Of a stretch of 44,340 nucleotides of DNA, positions 24,687 to 33,426 are shown one piece after another. Source of the DNA: Micromonospora radicis. Its GTDB lineage: Bacteria > Actinomycetota > Actinomycetes > Mycobacteriales > Micromonosporaceae. How positions within the stretch are numbered: the stretch's first letter is position 1; the number at the start of each line of letters is the position of its first letter. The position numbers and the translations under genes are program-made. A model generated the notes under the pieces. The model saw only the letters and a program-made list of their open reading frames with translations, searched no databases and was not told the DNA's origin. The DNA is taken from assembly GCF_003583405.1 (NCBI RefSeq), contig NZ_QXEC01000035.1, positions 1-44,340 on the forward strand, written 5' to 3'.

Positions 24687-25943
24687 CTACCGCACCGGGG
24701 TGGCCTGCGCGGCGGCCGCCGGGCCGGTGAGCGACAGGCGCCGGGTGGCGATCCGCCAGCCGAGGGCGTACGTCAGCGTGACGAGGCCGCACCCGGCCAG
24801 GATGACCCGCTCGTCCACCCCGTCCACCACGAACGCCACCACGAGTTGACTGACGGAGATCGCCAGGGTCGCGAGCATCATGTCGGTGGCGAAGACCCGG
24901 CCCCGCAACCGGTCCGGCACCTCACCCTGCAACGCGAAGTTGGACATGACCCAGTTGCTGCCGCCCGCGAAGTGCGCCACGAAGACCAGGGCCAGTACCA
25001 GCGGGAACCAGGTCACCACCGAGGTACCGAGGTAGGCCAGCCCGTACGCCGACATGGACAGCGCCAGTCCCGGCAGCAGCCAGGCCCGGTTGGTCAGCAC
25101 CCGGCGCATCAGGATCGGACCGACCAGCGCGCCCGCGCCGCGTACCGCGAACAGCAGGCCGGTACCCACCGGGCCGACCCCGTAGACGGCGGCCAGCAGC
25201 GGGAAGACGGTCAGCACGCCGTTGCCCAGCCCCACCGCGGACTTCACCGTGACCAGTGCCAGCACCCGCGGCCGGTGCCCGATGTAGCCCAGCGCCTCGC
25301 GGATCGCCGCCCAGGTCTGCGGCACGGGCGCGTCCGCCTCGCGTGGGGCCTGCAACGGCCGGCGGATCCGGGTGGCCAGGACCGCGGCGACGACCAGGCC
25401 GACCGCGCCCACCCAGAAGCAGACGTACGGGCCGGCGGCGGCGGTGAGCAGGCCACCCAGCGACGCGCCCACGATGCTCATCGTGCCCCAGGCCGAGCCG
25501 GCCACCGCGTTGCCCGCGGCCAGTTCCTCCGGGTCGAGGACGTTGGGCAGGGCCGCCTGGGCGGCCGGGGAGTAGAACGCCTTGGCCACCGCGACCACGC
25601 CGATGCCCAGCATCGCCAGCCAGGCCGTACCGGCGCCACGGACCCCGAGCAGGAGCAGCACGCCGACCAGCGCGGCCGCATTCGAGATGATCATGATCTT
25701 CCGGCGGTCGAACCGGTCGGCGATGGTGCCGCTGTACGGCAGCAGCAACGCCAGGATGCCGGTGTCCACGGCAAGCACCAGGGCTCCCCAGACCCCGCTG
25801 CCGGTCAGGTCCGGCAGCAGCACGAGCAACGGCACCATCACGAACCAGTCGGCACCGAAGACCACCAGCTCGGCCAGGACCAGGTTGCGGAAGTTCCGGT
25901 TGCGGGTGAGGACCGAGAGGGTGGATGCCACGGAGCGGACCAT
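24687..25943 (-). CDS. MFS transporter (EntS/MFS_3-like)
   Basis: A 12-helix major facilitator superfamily exporter of 418 residues. It has the typical inter-helix 2-3 basic loop 'GTIADRFDRRKIM', hydrophobic helices throughout and an Arg-rich cytoplasmic middle loop near 'ATRIRRPLQAPREAD'. The sequence pattern resembles the MFS_3 group, which contains the enterobactin exporter EntS and macrolide-efflux-like proteins. The substrate is not predictable. The ATG at 25941-25943 is chosen because the membrane domain follows it directly; a longer frame to 26030 exists. A terminator lies upstream at 26045-26077, so the gene has its own promoter. The gene stops ~130 nt before thrB on the same strand. 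Confidence 0.85.
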   Translation of the reverse strand: MVRSVASTLSVLTRNRNFRNLVLAELVVFGADWFVMVPLLVLLPDLTGSGVWGALVLAVDTGILALLLPYSGTIADRFDRRKIMIISNAAALVGVLLLLGVRGAGTAWLAMLGIGVVAVAKAFYSPAAQAALPNVLDPEELAAGNAVAGSAWGTMSIVGASLGGLLTAAAGPYVCFWVGAVGLVVAAVLATRIRRPLQAPREADAPVPQTWAAIREALGYIGHRPRVLALVTVKSAVGLGNGVLTVFPLLAAVYGVGPVGTGLLFAVRGAGALVGPILMRRVLTNRAWLLPGLALSMSAYGLAYLGTSVVTWFPLVLALVFVAHFAGGSNWVMSNFALQGEVPDRLRGRVFATDMMLATLAISVSQLVVAFVVDGVDERVILAGCGLVTLTYALGWRIATRRLSLTGPAAAAQATPVR

Positions 25944-26044
25944 ACTCCGCAACCCCCACAAGCTGAGTCGGGGCGCGGACAACGCAAGCCACGTCACGTC
26001 CTCGCCCGACCAGCGCCCCGGCCGGACCACCCGGTGCCATCACG

Positions 26045-26077
26045 CCGACGCCCCCGGCCGCTGGCCGGGGGCGTCGG
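26045..26077 (-). terminator. Terminator downstream of the RND exporter gene
   Basis: CCGACGCCCCCGGCC (26045-26059) pairs over 15 bp with 26063-26077 around a 3-nt loop GCT. It lies 10 nt after the stop of the RND gene and separates it from the MFS gene. Confidence 0.75.
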
Positions 26078-26086
26078 TGGGTGAAG

Positions 26087-29000
26087 TCACTCGCTGGGCG
26101 GGAAGGGCGAGTTGCGGCTCTTCGGCAGCCGGAGCACCTCGAACTGGTCGGTATTGTCCACCAGCGCGCCGGACGGCGCCGCCGGGACCGGTCGGTGCGC
26201 CGGCTTCTCCTCGGACGTCGCGGCGCCGACGCCGACCGGAATCCGCTCGCCGGCAAGCGGTTCCGCACCGCCCGACATCGCGCCACCGGTGCCCCCGCCG
26301 GTGCCGTCGGAGCCGGCGCCGGACCGGCCCGCCCGCCAGGCCCGCACCGACTCCTTGGTGTCCTCCACCATGGCGTACAGCGTGGGCACCAGGATCAGGG
26401 TGAGCAGGGTGGAACTGATCAGCCCACCGATCACCACGATCGCCAGCGGCCGGGAGATGAAGCCGCCCTCGCCGGTGAGCCCGAAGGCCATCGGCGTCAG
26501 CGCGAAGATGGTCGCGATCGCGGTCATCAGGATCGGGCGCAACCGGTGCCGGCCGCCCTCGACCACCGCCTCCCGGACACTCATCCCCTGCGCGCGGTAC
26601 TGGTTGACCAGGTCGAGCAGCACGATCGCGTTGGTCACCACGATGCCGACCAGCATGAGTACGCCGATCAGCGCCGGCACGCTCAGCGTGGTACCGGTGA
26701 ACAGCAGCAGGGCGACCGCGCCGGTGGCCGCGAACGGGATGGAGACCAGCAGGATCAGTGCCTGCACCACGCTGCGGAAGGTGGCCATCATGATCAGGAA
26801 CACGATCGCGATCGCGGCCAGCACGGCCAGGCCCAGATCGGCGAAGGTCTCCCGCTGTTCGGCGCTGACCCCGCCCAGGGTCAGCGTGGCCCCCGGTACG
26901 TCGATCGCGTCGAGCCGACTCTGCAACTCGGTGCTGATCGCGCCGAGGTCGGAGCCGGTCACCGTACCGGTCACCGTGGCACTGCGTTCACCGTCGATCC
27001 GCCGCACCTGCTGCGGTCCCTCGGTCTCGGTGACCTCGGCGATGTCGCCGAGCTTCACCGGGCCGACGGGCAGCGCCTGCAACGCGTCCACCGTCGTCGG
27101 CGGCTGTGCCGACAGCCGCAGCACCACGTCGCGGTTGTCGCCGTCGAGGCTCAGCTGGCCCACCGGCGTACCGCGGAACGCCTGTGCGACCAGCTGGCCG
27201 ACCGCCGCCTCGGTGAGCCCGGCCCGGCTGGCGGCGACCCGGTCGACGGTCACGTCGATCCGCGGCACCCGCTGCGCCAGGGTGGTGGAGACGTCCTCGA
27301 CCCCCTGGATCCCGGCCAGGGCCGCCCGCGCCTGCTCCGTAGCGCGGGTCAGCGCCTCCGGGTCGGCGGCGCGGACCACCACCGCCAGCTCGTTGGCGGA
27401 CGCGCCGCCCTGGCCGGCCGGGAAGGTGATCTCACCGGCCGTCGACCCGAGCGCCGCGAACCGCTCCCGCAGTACGCCGCGCATGGCCTTGGCGTCGGTG
27501 TCGCCGTCGAGCCGCAGCGCGTAGCTGGCCACGTTGTTGCCGGCGCCGCCGGCCCACGGGGTGTTCCCGCCCCCGGCGGTCACCTGGTACGACTGGACCC
27601 CCGGGGTGTCCGCCAGCACCGCCTCGACCCGTCGGGCGGCGGCGTCGGTACCGGCCAGCCCGGTGCCCACCGGCAGCTCCTGCCGGATGTTGAGGGTGTC
27701 CTGGCCGGAGTCGTCGAGGAAGTTGGTCTCCAGCTGACGGGCCAGGCCGAAGGTGCCGGCCAGCACGAGCAGGCCCATGGCCAGGGTGGCCCAGCGGAAC
27801 GCCCGCCGGCCGGTGGCGAACCGGATCACCGGCAGGTACGCCCGCTGCAACGGGCTGCGCAACTCCCGCTGCTCGGCGGCCTGCCGGATGGCGGCACCGT
27901 CGGCGCCGGTGACCGGCTTGAGGAACCAGTACGCGAGCACCGGCACCACCGTCAGCGACACCAGCAACGAGGCCAGCAGCGCCACGGTGACCGTGATCGC
28001 GAACGGCGCGAACAGTTGCCCGACGAAGCCGCCGACCAGCGCGATCGGCGCGAACACGGCGACCGTGGTGAGGGTGGAGGCGGTGACCGCGCCGGCCACC
28101 TCGCGGACGGCGGTGAGGATCGCCTCCCACTTCGGTTCGCCGTAGGTCAGGTGCCGCTTGATGTTCTCCAGCACCACGATCGAGTCGTCCACCACCCGGC
28201 CGACCGCGACGGTCAACGCACCGAGGGTGAGCAGGTTGAGCGAGTAGTCGCCGATCCAGAGGGCGAGCAGCGCCACCACCACCGAGAGCGGGATGGAGAC
28301 GGCGGTGACCACGGTGGACCGGATCGACAGCAGGAACACCAGGATGACCACCACGGCCATGATCAGGCCGAGCAGGCCCTCGGTGCTCAACGTCTTGATC
28401 GACTTCTCCACGAACGGGGCCTGGTCGAGCACCACGGTCAGCTCGGCTCCGGTGGCGGCCCGCAGGTCGTCGAGCCGGTCGGCGACCGCGTGCGAGATCT
28501 CCACCGCGTTGCCGTCCGGGTCGGCGGTCACCGCGATGCCCAGGCTCTCCCGACCGTTGGTACGGGTGATCGCCGTGGCCGGCGCGAGTTGCTCCGCCAC
28601 CGTGGCGACGTCCCGGAGCCGGACCGGACCGGCCTTCTTGACCGGCGGCGCGACGATCACGTCGCGCAGCTCGTCCAGCGTGGTCAGCGGGGTACCCACC
28701 TGCACCGGCAGGCTGCGCTCGCCGTCCAGGACGGCACCGGCCGGCACCGCCACACCGTTGGCCTTCAGCGCGGTGCCGATCGCGGTCGGCTGCACCTTGG
28801 CCTTGGCCAGCTTGGCCGGATCCGGCGTGATCACCACGAGTTCGTCGCGGACGCCGGTCAGCTCGACGCTGCGGACGCCCTCGATCGCCGCCAGCTCCGG
28901 CACCACGACGTCACGCAGTTTCGCGGCGAGGTCACGCTCGTCGGCGCCGCCGGAGGCGGCCAGCACCACGGCCGGCAGGTCGTCGGTGCCACCCGCGAGC

Positions 29001-29377
29001 ACCTGCGGCTGCACGCCGTCGGGCAGGTCGGTGCGGTTCAACGCGGTCTGCATCTTGCTGACCACGTCGTCCAGGTCGGTACCGAACTCGTACTGCACCT
29101 GGATGGTGGTGAGACCCTCACGGGAGGTGGAGGTGACGGTATCCAGCGCGGGGATGCCCCGCAGGCTGTTCTCGATCGGCTCGGTCACCTGGGCCTCGAC
29201 CACCTCCGGCGCGGCGCCGGGATACGAGGCCACGATGAACGCGGCGGGAAACTCCAGCGACGGCAGGAGTTGCTGCTTCAGCGACGGCACGGCGTACACA
29301 CCGAACGCCGTGGTCACCACCGCGATGAGGGCGACCAGCCCTCGGTTGGCGAGGCTGAATCTGGCGAGCAGCGACAT
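26087..29377 (-). CDS. RND-superfamily efflux permease (SwrC/AcrB-like)
   Basis: A proton-driven exporter of 1096 residues with the two-fold AcrB architecture: helix 1 near residue 15, a large periplasmic-type loop ('YPGAAPEVVEAQVTEPIE'), a membrane block with the paired acidic residues in 'VGRVVDDSIVVLENIKRHL' that carry protons, a second loop, and a second membrane block. It ends with a ~70-residue Gly/Pro-rich cytoplasmic tail. Gram-positive members such as SwrC work without an outer-membrane channel. No adaptor gene is next to it, and the substrate is unknown. An AGGAG lies 12 nt before the ATG, rather far. It interrupts the otherwise conserved thrC-thrB order. Confidence 0.93.
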   Translation of the reverse strand: MSLLARFSLANRGLVALIAVVTTAFGVYAVPSLKQQLLPSLEFPAAFIVASYPGAAPEVVEAQVTEPIENSLRGIPALDTVTSTSREGLTTIQVQYEFGTDLDDVVSKMQTALNRTDLPDGVQPQVLAGGTDDLPAVVLAASGGADERDLAAKLRDVVVPELAAIEGVRSVELTGVRDELVVITPDPAKLAKAKVQPTAIGTALKANGVAVPAGAVLDGERSLPVQVGTPLTTLDELRDVIVAPPVKKAGPVRLRDVATVAEQLAPATAITRTNGRESLGIAVTADPDGNAVEISHAVADRLDDLRAATGAELTVVLDQAPFVEKSIKTLSTEGLLGLIMAVVVILVFLLSIRSTVVTAVSIPLSVVVALLALWIGDYSLNLLTLGALTVAVGRVVDDSIVVLENIKRHLTYGEPKWEAILTAVREVAGAVTASTLTTVAVFAPIALVGGFVGQLFAPFAITVTVALLASLLVSLTVVPVLAYWFLKPVTGADGAAIRQAAEQRELRSPLQRAYLPVIRFATGRRAFRWATLAMGLLVLAGTFGLARQLETNFLDDSGQDTLNIRQELPVGTGLAGTDAAARRVEAVLADTPGVQSYQVTAGGGNTPWAGGAGNNVASYALRLDGDTDAKAMRGVLRERFAALGSTAGEITFPAGQGGASANELAVVVRAADPEALTRATEQARAALAGIQGVEDVSTTLAQRVPRIDVTVDRVAASRAGLTEAAVGQLVAQAFRGTPVGQLSLDGDNRDVVLRLSAQPPTTVDALQALPVGPVKLGDIAEVTETEGPQQVRRIDGERSATVTGTVTGSDLGAISTELQSRLDAIDVPGATLTLGGVSAEQRETFADLGLAVLAAIAIVFLIMMATFRSVVQALILLVSIPFAATGAVALLLFTGTTLSVPALIGVLMLVGIVVTNAIVLLDLVNQYRAQGMSVREAVVEGGRHRLRPILMTAIATIFALTPMAFGLTGEGGFISRPLAIVVIGGLISSTLLTLILVPTLYAMVEDTKESVRAWRAGRSGAGSDGTGGGTGGAMSGGAEPLAGERIPVGVGAATSEEKPAHRPVPAAPSGALVDNTDQFEVLRLPKSRNSPFPPSE

Positions 29378-29487
29378 CGGCGTGGCTCACTCCTGAGGAA
29401 GACGTTCCGGGGGCACGAGCAGTGTGCCCGACCCGGTCCGCTCGCCGACTCGCGGGGCCACACCGGTCCACCCCCACCCGCCCACCC

Positions 29488-29552
29488 TCGTTGATCATGA
29501 AGTTGCCCTGGCGGCAAGCGCTTGCCGTCGCCGCAAACCTCATGATCAACGA
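29488..29552. repeat. Palindromic element sharing its core with the one at 163-231
   Basis: TCGTTGATCATGA (29488-29500) pairs exactly with 29540-29552. An inner perfect palindrome CGGCAAGC/GCTTGCCG occupies 29512-29527, and the intervening segments pair partly. CGTTGATCATGAAGTTG (29489-29505) is identical to 166-182. It lies about 50 bp past the thrC stop, in the gap before the RND gene. Confidence 0.75.
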
Positions 29553-29599
29553 AGCTCCGGACGGGACGCGCCGGACGGGGGTGGGGGTGGGGGTGGGGG

Positions 29600-30649
29600 T
29601 CAGGCGAGGTCTAGGGAGCGGGCGGCGGCGAGCGGGTCGTTGGCGATGGTGACCGGAGCGGGAGCCGTGGTGATGGCCCACTCCGGGTCCTTCAGGCCGT
29701 GCCCGGTGACCGTGCAGACCACGGTGGAGCCGGCCGGCACCCGGCCGGCGGCGGCCTGCTGGAGCAGCCCGGCCACGCTGGCCGCGCTGCCCAACTCGAC
29801 GAAGACGCCGACCTCCCGGGCCAGCAGCCGGTACGCGGTCAGGATCTCCCGGTCGGTGACCGCCTCGATCAGCCCACCGGAGGCGTCCCGGGCGTCGAGA
29901 GCCTTCGTCCAGCTCGCCGGGTTGCCGATCCGGATGGCGGTGGCGATGGTGGACGGCTCCGGCACCACCTGACCGGTCACGATCGGCGCGGCGCCGGCGG
30001 CCTGGAAGCCGTACATCTTCGGGGTGCGGGTGCTGTTACCGGCCTCGGCGTCCTCGGTGTAACCCATCCAGTACGCCGAGATGTTGCCGGCGTTGCCCAC
30101 CGGCAGACAGTGGATGTCCGGTGCGTCACCGAGCGCCTCGACGATCTCGAACGCCGCCGTCTTCTGGCCGTGCAGCCGGTCGATGTTGACCGAGTTGACC
30201 AGCGCCACCGGGTAGTCCTGGGCGAGCTTGGCGGCCAGCGCCAGGCAGTCGTCGAAGTTGCCGTTGACCTGGAGCAGCTTCGCGCCGTGCACCAGCGCCT
30301 GCGCCAGCTTGCCCAGCGCGATCTTGCCCTGCGGCACCAGCACCGCACAGGTGACCCCGGCCCGGGCCGCGTACGCGGCGGCCGAGGCGGAGGTGTTGCC
30401 GGTGGAGGCGCAGATGATCGCCTTGTTGCCGGCCTCGACCGCCTTGGAGACGGCCATCGTCATGCCCCGGTCCTTGAACGACCCGGTCGGGTTCGCGCCC
30501 TCCACCTTCAGGTAGACGTCGCAGCCGAGCCGGGCGGAGAGCACCGGCGCGGGCAGCAGCGGCGTGTTGCCCTCGTGCAGCGTGACCACCGGCGTGGCGT
30601 CGGTGACCGGCAGCCGGTCCCGGTAGGCGTCGATCAGGCCCCGCCACAT
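29600..30649 (-). CDS. thrC: Threonine synthase
   Basis: ThrC converts O-phosphohomoserine to threonine with PLP. The PLP lysine is in 'ANPTGSFKDRGMTMAVS' (Lys59), followed by 'CASTGNTSASAAAYAARAG' (phosphate/substrate loop) and the glycine-rich 'LPVGNAGNISAYWMGY'. I chose the ATG at 30647-30649 (349 residues), because GAGGAG precedes it by 6 nt; ten further codons upstream are open. It starts 26 nt after hom and is cotranscribed with it. The 3' flank carries a G-rich run (near 29578-29600) and the palindromic element. Confidence 0.97.
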   Translation of the reverse strand: MWRGLIDAYRDRLPVTDATPVVTLHEGNTPLLPAPVLSARLGCDVYLKVEGANPTGSFKDRGMTMAVSKAVEAGNKAIICASTGNTSASAAAYAARAGVTCAVLVPQGKIALGKLAQALVHGAKLLQVNGNFDDCLALAAKLAQDYPVALVNSVNIDRLHGQKTAAFEIVEALGDAPDIHCLPVGNAGNISAYWMGYTEDAEAGNSTRTPKMYGFQAAGAAPIVTGQVVPEPSTIATAIRIGNPASWTKALDARDASGGLIEAVTDREILTAYRLLAREVGVFVELGSAASVAGLLQQAAAGRVPAGSTVVCTVTGHGLKDPEWAITTAPAPVTIANDPLAAARSLDLA

Positions 30650-30675
30650 GGTGTTCTCCTCGACTCCGCGGCCCA

Positions 30676-31998
30676 TCACAGGCCGCCCTCGACCCGCAGC
30701 ACGCTGGCCACGGACCGGACGATGTCCAGCCCGCGCAGTTCCCGGACGGTGGCCGCGAGCGCGGCGTCCGGCGCCACGTGCGTCACGATCACCAGGACCG
30801 CCTCGCCCGCCGCGCCCGCGGTGCCGGCCGCCGGCCCCTGGCGGACCGTGGCGATGGAGACGTCGTGCCGGGCGAACACCCCGGCCACCGCCTCCAGCAC
30901 GCCGGGACGGTCGGCCACGTCGAGGCTGATGTGGTAGCGGGTCAGCGCCTCCCCCATCGGCCGGACCGGCAGGTCCGCGTAGGCGGACTCGCTGGCGGCC
31001 CGGACCCCGGCGAGCCGGTTGCGGGACACCGCCACCACGTCGCCGAGCACCGCGCTGGCGGTCGGCGCACCACCGGCACCCCGCCCGTAGAACATCAGCT
31101 GCCCGGCCGCGTCGGCCTCGACGAAGACCGCGTTGAAGGCGTCACCGACGCTGGCCAGCGGGTGGGTCAGCGGGATCATCGCCGGGTGCACCCGGACGCT
31201 GACCGCCTCCCGGCCCTGCCCGTCGGTGCCCCGGGCCGCGATGCAGAGCAGCTTGATCGTGCAGCCCATCGCCTTCGCGCTGGCCACGTCGGCGGCGGTG
31301 ACCTCGGTGATGCCCTCCCGGTGTACGTCGGCCGCGCCGACCCGGGTGTGGAAGGCCAGCGAGGCGAGGATGGCGGCCTTGGCCGCCGCGTCGAAGCCCT
31401 CCACGTCGGCGGTCGGGTCCGCCTCGGCGTACCCCAGCTCGGTCGCCTCCTCCAGCGCCTCGGCGAAGCCGGCGCCGGTGGCGTGCATGGCGGAGAGGAT
31501 GAAGTTGGTGGTGCCGTTGACGATGCCGGTGACCCGGGTGATGCGGTCCCCGTGCAGCGACTCGCGCAGCGGGCGCAGCAGCGGGATCGCCCCGGCCACC
31601 GATGCCTCGTAGTAGAGGTCACCACCGCCCTCGGCCGCCGCGTCGTGCAGCGCACCGCCGTCCTCGGCGAGCAGCGCCTTGTTGGCGGTGACCACGCTCT
31701 TGCCCGCCCGCAGCGCCTCGACCAGCCAGCTCCGCGCCGGCTCGATCCCGCCGACCACCTCCACCACCACGTCGACGTCGTCGCGCTTGATCAGCCCGAG
31801 TGCGTCGGTGGTGAACAGGGTCGGGTCGACCGGCAGGTCGCCGCGGTCACGCCCCAGCCGGCGCACGGCGATGCCGGCGATCTCCAGCGGGGCACCGATC
31901 CGGGCGGCGAGGTCCGCCGACTGCTCGTGCAGCAGCCGGACCACCTCGGCACCGACGGTGCCGCAGCCGAGCAGGGCCAGACGCACAGGTTGTTTCAT
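30676..31998 (-). CDS. hom: Homoserine dehydrogenase
   Basis: Reduces aspartate semialdehyde to homoserine at the branch point to threonine and methionine. The NAD(P) loop is GCGTVG (residues 11-16). 'VTANKALLAEDG' and 'YYEASVAGAIPLL' are catalytic-region motifs, and the C-terminal ACT domain ('ISLDVADRPGVLEAVAGVF') is the regulatory part that usually senses threonine. The length of 440 residues is standard for the monofunctional enzyme. Its ATG overlaps the lysA stop by 4 nt (ATGA), so the two are translationally coupled. Confidence 0.97.
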   Translation of the reverse strand: MKQPVRLALLGCGTVGAEVVRLLHEQSADLAARIGAPLEIAGIAVRRLGRDRGDLPVDPTLFTTDALGLIKRDDVDVVVEVVGGIEPARSWLVEALRAGKSVVTANKALLAEDGGALHDAAAEGGGDLYYEASVAGAIPLLRPLRESLHGDRITRVTGIVNGTTNFILSAMHATGAGFAEALEEATELGYAEADPTADVEGFDAAAKAAILASLAFHTRVGAADVHREGITEVTAADVASAKAMGCTIKLLCIAARGTDGQGREAVSVRVHPAMIPLTHPLASVGDAFNAVFVEADAAGQLMFYGRGAGGAPTASAVLGDVVAVSRNRLAGVRAASESAYADLPVRPMGEALTRYHISLDVADRPGVLEAVAGVFARHDVSIATVRQGPAAGTAGAAGEAVLVIVTHVAPDAALAATVRELRGLDIVRSVASVLRVEGGL

Positions 31999-33380
31999 CC
32001 CACATCCAAGGCGAGCAGGTCGTCTTCGGTCTCCCGTCGAACGATCAGCCGGGCCCGGCCGTTCCGCACCGCGACCACCGGCGGGCGGGGTACGTGGTTG
32101 TAGTTGCTGGCCATGCTGCGGCAGTAGGCACCCGTGCCGGGCACTGCGACAAGATCTCCGGGCTGCACGTCGGCGGGCAGAAATTCATCCTTCACCACGA
32201 TGTCCCCGGACTCACAATGCTTTCCCACCACGCGGGCGAGCATCGGCTCGGCGGCGCTCGCCCGAGAGGCCAGCGTCGCCGAGTACGAGGCGTCGTAGAG
32301 CGCGGTACGGATGTTGTCACTCATCCCGCCGTCGACGCTGACGTACGTCCGGATGCCGTCCACGTCCTTGACGGTGCCCACCTGGTAGAGGGTGAACACG
32401 GCCGGCCCGACGATCGCCCGGCCGGGCTCGACGGACAGGTGCGGCACGACCAGCCGCTCCGCCGCGCACTCCGAATCCACGATCTTGCGGAGCCGCTTGG
32501 CCAGGTCCTGCGGGGCCGCCGGATCGTCCTGGGTGGTGTACGCGATGCCGAAACCACCGCCGAGGTCCAGCTCGGGCAGCTCCACCCCACGGGCGTCGCG
32601 GATCTGCGCCTGCAACGCCAACACCCGGCGGGCGGAGACCTCGAACCCGCTGGTGTCGAAGATCTGCGAGCCGATGTGCGAGTGCAGGCCGCGCAACTCC
32701 AGCACGTCCTCGTCGAGGATGCGCAGCGCGGCGGCGATGGCCGCGCCACCGGCCAGCGAGAAGCCGAACTTCTGGTCCTCGTGGGCGGTGGCGATGAACT
32801 CGTGGGTGTGCGCCTCCACGCCCACGGTGACCCGGACCAGCACCCGGGGCCGCACCCCGCGCTCGCGGGCCAACGCGGTGAGCCGGTCGATCTCCGCGAA
32901 CGAGTCGACGATGATCCGGCCGACGCCGACGTCCAGCGCCCGCCGCAACTCCGCCTCGGACTTGTTGTTGCCGTGGAAGCCGATCCGCGCCGGATCCATC
33001 CCGCCGGCCAGCGCCACGGCCAGCTCACCGCCGCTGCACACGTCGAGGAAGAGCCCCTCCTCGGCGATCATCCGGACCACCGCGCGGCAGAGGAATGCCT
33101 TGCCGGCGTAGTAGACGTCCTCGTCGGGGAAGGCCGCCCGGAAGTCCCGGCAGCGTGACCGCAGGTCGTCCTCGTCGAGTACGTAGACCGGGGTACCGAA
33201 CTCGGCGACCAGGTCGCGTACCCCCACACCGGCGACGACCAGGGCGCCGTCGGCACCGCGGCTGGTGTTGCGCGGCCACAGCTGCGGCACCAGGGCGTTG
33301 ACGTCCGCCGGGGTACGCAGCCAGGCCGGCCCCCGGTTGCCGATGTCGCCGTGCAGCGCACCGGCCTCATGAGCACGCAT
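31995..33380 (-). CDS. lysA: Diaminopimelate decarboxylase
   Basis: The last enzyme of lysine synthesis, decarboxylating meso-diaminopimelate. It is a fold-III PLP enzyme with 'VYYAGKAFLC' (PLP Lys94), 'GLHSHIGSQIF', 'CESGDIVVKD' and 'GAYCRSMASNYN'. I start it at the ATG at 33378-33380 (461 residues), since GGAGGAG lies 7 nt before. The frame stays open into the argS 3' end, but that part is an argS shadow. It is the first of the lysA-hom-thrC set and lies 46 nt after argS, so the set may be read from the argS promoter. Confidence 0.97.
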   Translation of the reverse strand: MRAHEAGALHGDIGNRGPAWLRTPADVNALVPQLWPRNTSRGADGALVVAGVGVRDLVAEFGTPVYVLDEDDLRSRCRDFRAAFPDEDVYYAGKAFLCRAVVRMIAEEGLFLDVCSGGELAVALAGGMDPARIGFHGNNKSEAELRRALDVGVGRIIVDSFAEIDRLTALARERGVRPRVLVRVTVGVEAHTHEFIATAHEDQKFGFSLAGGAAIAAALRILDEDVLELRGLHSHIGSQIFDTSGFEVSARRVLALQAQIRDARGVELPELDLGGGFGIAYTTQDDPAAPQDLAKRLRKIVDSECAAERLVVPHLSVEPGRAIVGPAVFTLYQVGTVKDVDGIRTYVSVDGGMSDNIRTALYDASYSATLASRASAAEPMLARVVGKHCESGDIVVKDEFLPADVQPGDLVAVPGTGAYCRSMASNYNHVPRPPVVAVRNGRARLIVRRETEDDLLALDVG

Positions 33381-33426
33381 CAGCCCGCTCCTCCACTCGC
33401 CTCGCTCGCCTGCGCGGTCATCGTGC

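Noticed and set aside
26081..29494. Open frame of over 1,100 codons on the plus strand, antisense to the RND exporter gene
   Set aside because: Its translation is a His/Gln/Arg/Gly-rich string with no domain. It is the usual shadow frame opposite a GC-rich gene with G/C at third positions.
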